The notes under the pieces are model-generated. The model saw only the letters and a program-made list of their open reading frames with translations, did no database searches and had not been told where the DNA came from. A DNA stretch of 10,514 nucleotides from Bacteroidales bacterium (GTDB lineage Bacteria > Bacteroidota > Bacteroidia > Bacteroidales > GCA-2748055): assembly GCA_023135025.1 (NCBI GenBank), contig JAGLTY010000043.1, positions 1 to 10,514 of the forward strand, in the 5' to 3' direction. The translations under genes and the position numbers were made by a program. Shown here piece after piece: positions 8,005 through 10,514 of the stretch (position 1 is the first letter of the stretch; each line of letters starts with the position of its first letter).

Positions 8005-8009
8005 AATAG

Positions 8010-8038
8010 AAGGGGCTGCCCTTTGTAGACAGCCCCTT
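8010..8038. terminator. Bidirectional hairpin terminator between dnaB and the convergent repeat-protein gene
   Basis: A perfect nine-base-pair inverted repeat, AAGGGGCTG (8010-8018) and CAGCCCCTT (8030-8038), with an 11-base loop, begins six bases after the dnaB stop. The plus strand lacks a strong T-run after the stem, but the minus strand has CTATTTT. It lies between two convergent genes and could serve both. Confidence 0.8.
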
Positions 8039-8071
8039 GTGATATATAGATGCAAGGTCTGAACTGATCGC

Positions 8072-8548
8072 CTAAAAGGCGGCAGTCATCCAGCTTTCAA
8101 TCGCGATGGTTTCGGCAGCTTCAAATGGAGTGGTCATCCAGTTTTCAATCGCGATGTTTTCAGCAGCTTCAAATGGAGTGGTCATCCAGTTTTCAATCTC
8201 GATGTTTTCACCAGCTTCAAATGGAGTGGTCATCCAGGACTCCAGGCACAGATCAGCTTCATGAACACTGCATTCAAAGGGAGATGACATCCAGCTTTCA
8301 GTGCTATACTCCTCTTCATAAACCACATCGGCCTGGTTAACAGTGTAAGAGATATATACTACAGGCTCATGGTATTCCTTTCTTGCAGTTCTCTCTGTCA
8401 GGCTCAAAAAGCCATTGACCAGATTTTCAAATCTGCTGCTTTTGGTAGTTTGACTTACAGTGATAAATTCTACCTGGCTGGTCTGCCCGAACAGGGCGGT
8501 TCCCAGTGTAACCAGTGCGGTGATTAAGATAATTTTTGTTGTTTTCAT
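8072..8548 (-). CDS. Small secreted protein with tandem W-M-T-T-P-F repeats (paralogue A)
   Basis: I do not recognise a named family. The 158-residue product starts with a signal peptide (MKTTKIILITALVTLGTALF, probable cleavage before Gln22 in LFGQ), so the mature protein of about 137 residues is exported. A middle region (about 38-76) contains FENLVNGF and PVVYISYTV. The C-terminal half is a run of acidic repeats headed E-x-W-M: ESWMSSPFE, ESWMTTPFE, ENWMTTPFE, ENWMTTPFE, and a last truncated ESWMTAAF that ends the protein. The first spacing is 19 residues, the next three are 16. The first unit region has two Cys. At DNA level three adjacent 48-bp units are nearly identical, indicating recent duplication. 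A second gene (8796-9203) is a paralogue sharing the signal peptide, the FE-L-N-F segment and the repeat motif. A sigma-54-like promoter and a conserved upstream element precede it. Function is unknown; alternating aromatic, Thr and acidic residues suggest short beta-strands, which is inference. Confidence 0.85.
   Translation of the reverse strand: MKTTKIILITALVTLGTALFGQTSQVEFITVSQTTKSSRFENLVNGFLSLTERTARKEYHEPVVYISYTVNQADVVYEEEYSTESWMSSPFECSVHEADLCLESWMTTPFEAGENIEIENWMTTPFEAAENIAIENWMTTPFEAAETIAIESWMTAAF
8091..8234 (-). repeat. Three tandem 48-bp coding repeats
   Basis: Units 8091-8138, 8139-8186 and 8187-8234 each encode a 16-residue block of the E-N/S-W-M-T-T-P-F-E-A repeat. The core TTCAAATGGAGTGGTCATCC (plus-strand reading) is identical in all three; differences are confined to a handful of bases in the remainder. 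The period is a whole number of codons, so gain or loss of units keeps frame. Identity at silent positions points to recent duplication or gene conversion. Confidence 0.9.
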
Positions 8549-8589
8549 GACTCTTGCTATTTTTTAGGTTTCAATGTTGTCAGCCTTAA

Positions 8590-8607
8590 TGCATAAGGCG
8601 TGCCAAA
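8590..8607 (-). promoter_or_regulatory. Sigma-54-like -24/-12 promoter of paralogue A
   Basis: On the minus strand the sequence is TTTGGCACGCCTTATGCA. It fits the sigma-54 consensus TGGCACGNNNNTTGCW with the obligatory GG-N10-GC spacing and one mismatch (A for the first T of TTGC). The -12 C at 8591 predicts a transcript start near 8579, about 31 bases before the ATG at 8548. The paralogous gene has the same TTTGGCAC block at nearly the same distance from its ATG. An alternative reading, the Bacteroidota -33 TTTG, is less likely because no TAnnTTTG follows at the expected spacing. Confidence 0.62.
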
Positions 8608-8650
8608 CTCTATAAGCAACAGTATAACAGATATATAAAGGCCATTTATA

Positions 8651-8716
8651 CAAATGTTAATAGAGAGTAATTACGAACGAAAGTGTAACAGGAGTGTACG
8701 AAAACGTACACCGGGA
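8651..8716 (-). promoter_or_regulatory. Conserved upstream element A (putative enhancer site)
   Basis: This stretch aligns without gaps to 9303-9368 upstream of the paralogue, with 30 of 38 identical bases in its core (8678-8715). The core contains two CGAAA half-sites starting at 8678 and 8699, exactly 21 bp or two helical turns apart. The second is embedded in the perfect inverted repeat GTGTACGAAAACGTACAC (8694-8711; seven-base arms, AAAA spacer). Relative to the inferred transcript start it lies at about -95 to -135, the usual place for sigma-54 activator sites. The binding protein is unknown. Confidence 0.6.
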
Positions 8717-8725
8717 ATGATTCAT

Positions 8726-8754
8726 AAAAAAACCGCCTCATCCGGGACGGTTTT
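8726..8754 (-). terminator. Intrinsic terminator of paralogue B
   Basis: Read on the minus strand: a stem AAAACCG (8754-8748) pairs with CGGTTTT (8735-8729), with further G-C pairing possible inside the loop, followed by a seven-T run (8732-8726). It begins 42 bases past the stop of the 8796-9203 gene, and separates the two paralogues into independent transcripts. It lies upstream of the conserved element that belongs to the next gene. Confidence 0.8.
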
Positions 8755-8795
8755 ATCACAAGAGTATTGGGGAAGGCAGAAACCTGTAACCTAAT

Positions 8796-9203
8796 TTACA
8801 TCCATGTGGTTGTCATCCATGTCTCAATTTCGATCTCTTCACCCGATTCAAAAGGAGCGGTCATCCACGATTCAATGATCGGCTCCGCTTCGTAGTAGCT
8901 ACTTTCGAAGGGAGATACCATCCATAATTCGATCTGCAGATCCTCTTCATATACACTGCTTTCAAAGGGTGTGGTCATCCATGCTTCAACGCCCATGTCG
9001 GTTTCAAAGGGAACAAAATATGTTCTGGTTATTACCGGGGCTTCCAATTGATCTCCGGAAGCTGTCCTGGCAGGAAATTCATTGATCAGGTGCTCAAACG
9101 TATAGAATAACATATCACTGTTATTGCGCGAAAGCAGCTGTCCGAAGCAGAGGGTTGTGAGTGCAAATCCTGCGATGCTAAGAAATATTTTTATTGTTTT
9201 CAT
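8796..9203 (-). CDS. Small secreted protein with W-M-T-T-P-F repeats (paralogue B)
   Basis: A 135-residue exported protein related to the one encoded at 8072-8548; no named family recognised. The signal peptide is MKTIKIFLSIAGFALTTLCF with probable cleavage before Gln22 (CFGQ); the Cys at 19 does not sit in a proper lipobox. The middle part has FEHLINEF (36-43) and PVITRTYFVPF, matching FENLVNGF and PVVYISYTV of the paralogue. Four repeat heads follow: EAWMTTPFE, ELWMVSPFE, ESWMTAPFE and a terminal ETWMTTTWM that ends the chain. Spacing is 19, 19 and 16 residues. The DNA of its repeats is diverged, unlike the near-identical units of paralogue A, so this copy may be closer to the ancestral form. 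The mature protein is strongly acidic with no Cys. It has its own terminator downstream and its own sigma-54-like promoter and conserved element upstream. It is divergent from the head-GIN lipoprotein gene. Confidence 0.83.
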   Translation of the reverse strand: MKTIKIFLSIAGFALTTLCFGQLLSRNNSDMLFYTFEHLINEFPARTASGDQLEAPVITRTYFVPFETDMGVEAWMTTPFESSVYEEDLQIELWMVSPFESSYYEAEPIIESWMTAPFESGEEIEIETWMTTTWM

Positions 9204-9242
9204 GGCCTTGCGTTTAATTGTTAACGTATCTGGGTATGATAT

Positions 9243-9260
9243 TCCACATTATGTGCCAAA
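9243..9260 (-). promoter_or_regulatory. Sigma-54-like promoter of paralogue B (degenerate -12)
   Basis: On the minus strand: TTTGGCACATAATGTGGA. The -24 half TTTGGCAC is identical to that of paralogue A and sits 55 bases (versus 57) upstream of the ATG, measured from the first base of TGGCAC. The -12 half reads TGG where the consensus has TGC, so the match is GG-N10-GG. The predicted start is near 9232. Support comes mainly from conservation of position and of the linked upstream element. Confidence 0.5.
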
Positions 9261-9302
9261 TTATATAACAATCAGAATATAAGCTAAATACATACTATCA
9301 GA

Positions 9303-9368
9303 CAATTGTTAAAATTTGATAATTCTGACCGAAAGTGCGACAGCTCTGTTCGAAAACGTATACCCGGT
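9303..9368 (-). promoter_or_regulatory. Conserved upstream element B (putative enhancer site)
   Basis: This is the counterpart of 8651-8716. The CGAAA half-sites begin at 9330 and 9351, again 21 bp apart; the block CGAAAACGTA (9351-9360) is identical, but the inverted repeat around it is imperfect here. The distance from the first half-site to the -24 element is 72 bp against 73 in the other copy. It lies in the 287-base divergent region before the lipoprotein gene at 9491, so it could act on either gene. Confidence 0.58.
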
Positions 9369-9462
9369 TCTTGTTTTGGAACAGTATTGAAGTTTTATTT
9401 CACTTTTTTGTACTGTTTGATGCATCCTTTCGCTCTTTCCTCTCTCTTTTTGATTGAGGAAG

Positions 9463-9470
9463 TATCTTTA
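9463..9470 (+). promoter_or_regulatory. Putative -7 box for the GIN lipoprotein gene
   Basis: TATCTTTA is one base from TAnnTTTG and lies 20 bases before the ATG at 9491, the same geometry as at tgt and dnaB. No -33 element is seen at standard spacing. No plus-strand sigma-54 element with correct GG-N10-GC spacing was found here. Confidence 0.38.
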
Positions 9471-9490
9471 GGTTTAATACATAAGATGAA

Positions 9491-10393
9491 ATGATGAGAA
9501 GAATATGGTTTATAGGAGTGGTGGTTGCAATAGCTGCACTTTCCGGATGTTTCTATTACGGGCCCTGTTTGAATGGTTCCGGTCCGGTGATTACCGAAAG
9601 GCGCGATGTTGAAGAATTTACCGGTGTAGTTAATAGCGGTTCCTTTGATCTGTTTGTTACCCGGGCGGATAGTTTCAGTGTGGAGGTGATTGCACAGGAG
9701 AACCTGATACCCATCATTGAGACATATGTTTCTGGATATACCCTCATTGTAAAGACTGAGAATGATGCCTGTTTCAGATCCGGTTTACCGGTGGAGGTGT
9801 ATATATCCATGCCCGAAACAGAGCTTTTAAGGCTCACCGGATCGGGTAGGGTATTTGCAGATATAGCTGCGAGTTCAGAGGTGGAAATTTCCAATTCCGG
9901 ATCAGGCTTTATGGAGATTGATTCGGTAATGGCTGAAACATCTATACTGAGTAATTCAGGATCGGGATATATCAGTATAGTGGAAACATATGTTAATGAG
10001 GTTGATGTTGTACAGTCTGGTTCTGGCGCAATACTGTGTGGTACCCTGCTTGGAGCAACTGAAGTCAATATGAGGCACAACTCCTCGGGTCGTATCAGTG
10101 CCATGGTTTTAGATGGAACGGTGATGGATGCGGTCCTTAATGGTTCGGGACAGATTGAGCTGGCTGGAGATGTTGAGGTGGCAGAGTATTCACTCAACTC
10201 GTCTGGAAGGGTGGATGCCCTTGATCTGGAGGCTTCAGATGTGAAGGCCATCCATACCGGTTCCGGAAAGATTTATCTCTGGGCCAATGATCTCCTGGAT
10301 GCAACCATTACTGGATCGGGCCATATTATTTACAGGGGCGATCCAGTGATTACCACCAGGATTACAGGAACCGGAAGTGTCAGGCCTTACTAG
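9491..10393 (+). CDS. Head-GIN domain lipoprotein (DUF2807 type)
   Basis: A 300-residue exported lipoprotein. The signal peptide ends in the lipobox LSGC (17-20), so Cys20 would be lipidated and the protein anchored in the envelope. The mature part begins with the head-GIN pattern: NGSGPVITERRDVEEFTGVVNSGSFDLFVT (28-57), typical of the DUF2807 family common in Bacteroidota. From about residue 115 on, the chain has turns of type T/N-G/S-S-G or SGSG about every 20 residues: 116-119, 136-138, 155-159, 176-179, 197-200, 217-220, 236-239, 256-259, 274-277, 292-295. This fits a right-handed parallel beta-helix with one turn per repeat. The role of these proteins is not established; adhesion or envelope structure are usual guesses. 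Start could be the first or second of two adjacent ATGs. The stop TAG shares the palindrome CTAG with the stop of rsmI. It is divergent from the secreted repeat-protein gene. Confidence 0.9.
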   Translation: MMRRIWFIGVVVAIAALSGCFYYGPCLNGSGPVITERRDVEEFTGVVNSGSFDLFVTRADSFSVEVIAQENLIPIIETYVSGYTLIVKTENDACFRSGLPVEVYISMPETELLRLTGSGRVFADIAASSEVEISNSGSGFMEIDSVMAETSILSNSGSGYISIVETYVNEVDVVQSGSGAILCGTLLGATEVNMRHNSSGRISAMVLDGTVMDAVLNGSGQIELAGDVEVAEYSLNSSGRVDALDLEASDVKAIHTGSGKIYLWANDLLDATITGSGHIIYRGDPVITTRITGTGSVRPY

Positions 10394-10514
10394 GTTCCGG
10401 ATCCTTCAACCACAATAACGATCTCACCTTTAACGGTTCCCTTGCTGAAGTGTAGAGCAAGCTCCTGCAGGGTACCCCTAACGGTCTCCTCGTAAACGTT
10501 TGTCAACTCCCTGG
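10390..10514 (-). CDS. rsmI: 16S rRNA (cytidine-1402 2'-O)-methyltransferase, C-terminal fragment
   Basis: The last 40 residues plus stop of a minus-strand gene that runs off the right edge. The reading frame gives RELTNVYEETVRGTLQELAL followed by HFSKGTVKGEIVIVVEG and SGT-stop. The E-x-T-x-x-x-G-T-L-x-E-L...GE-I-V-I-V-x-G pattern is the C-terminal signature of RsmI, which methylates C1402 in the ribosomal decoding centre using S-adenosylmethionine. The catalytic and SAM-binding parts lie outside the window. Its stop (CTA at 10390-10392 on the plus strand) overlaps the stop of the convergent lipoprotein gene. Confidence 0.88.
   Translation of the reverse strand, partial: RELTNVYEETVRGTLQELALHFSKGTVKGEIVIVVEGSGT

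Noticed and set aside
8091..8234. CRISPR-like array
   Set aside because: The units are directly adjacent without spacers, are in frame, and encode a protein repeat.
8125..8340. Plus-strand open frame with repeats of MEWSSSFQSRC type
   Set aside because: It is the reverse-strand shadow of the 48-bp repeats; the minus strand has a signal peptide, a full-length product and a paralogue.
8675..8711. LytTR-type response regulator site (direct repeats two turns apart)
   Set aside because: The 21-bp interval would fit, but the half-site CGAAA does not match the known LytTR half-site pattern well; kept only as an unidentified activator site.
8590..9260. TTTG of TTTGGCAC as the -33 box of an ordinary Bacteroidota promoter
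   Set aside because: No TAnnTTTG follows 19-21 bp downstream at either gene, while the GG-N10-GC layout fits at the first.
9306..9494. 62-codon plus-strand frame in the divergent intergenic region
   Set aside because: It overlaps the conserved regulatory element and the lipoprotein promoter and has no recognisable features.
9556..10251. 231-codon open frame antisense to the GIN lipoprotein gene
   Set aside because: The opposite strand has a clear lipoprotein with family motifs; the antisense frame is open because of the repetitive Ser/Gly codons.

Overview
The window looks like a chromosomal segment of a Bacteroidota bacterium, most likely of the Bacteroidales/Marinilabiliales group. The evidence is the Bacteroidota-style gene variants (a queuine tRNA transglycosylase without its zinc cysteines, a YjgP/YjgQ permease fused by overlap to tgt, a secreted head-GIN lipoprotein), the lack of Shine-Dalgarno sequences, and matches to the Bacteroidota -7 promoter box TAnnTTTG. 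Placement is by protein flavour only; no rRNA or other phylogenetic marker was compared.

Left part (1-3550). On the minus strand lie the first 36 codons of a sigma-70 family RNA polymerase sigma factor (cut by the window edge) and a membrane-anchored family 2 glycosyltransferase whose last codons overlap the sigma factor start. Divergent from them on the plus strand are tgt (queuosine modification of tRNA) and, overlapping its 3' end, an LptF/LptG-type permease for lipopolysaccharide export.

Middle (3643-8004). A carboxyltransferase of the propionyl-CoA carboxylase / methylmalonyl-CoA decarboxylase family is followed nine bases later by a biotin carrier protein. These probably act in propionate/methylmalonyl-CoA metabolism, though no biotin carboxylase or membrane decarboxylase subunit is in view. 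ispE (isoprenoid precursor synthesis) converges on this pair, its stop codon interlocked with that of the biotin carrier. Divergent from ispE is dnaB, the replicative helicase, closed by a hairpin terminator.

Right part (8005-10514). This is an accessory envelope island between dnaB and rsmI. It has two paralogous minus-strand genes for small secreted proteins built from repeats of the motif E-x-W-M-x-x-P-F-E. Each has its own upstream region carrying the same layout: a sigma-54-like -24/-12 element about 30 bases before the inferred transcript start-to-ATG leader, and a conserved upstream element at roughly -95 to -135 with two CGAAA half-sites exactly 21 bp apart. An intrinsic terminator separates the two genes. 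A divergent gene encodes a lipoprotein with a GIN-type beta-helix. The last bases hold the C-terminus of rsmI on the minus strand, its stop interlocked with that of the lipoprotein gene.

The most notable item is this pair of repeat proteins with its duplicated, enhancer-like sigma-54 promoter layout. I do not recognise the protein family by name, and its function is unknown to me.
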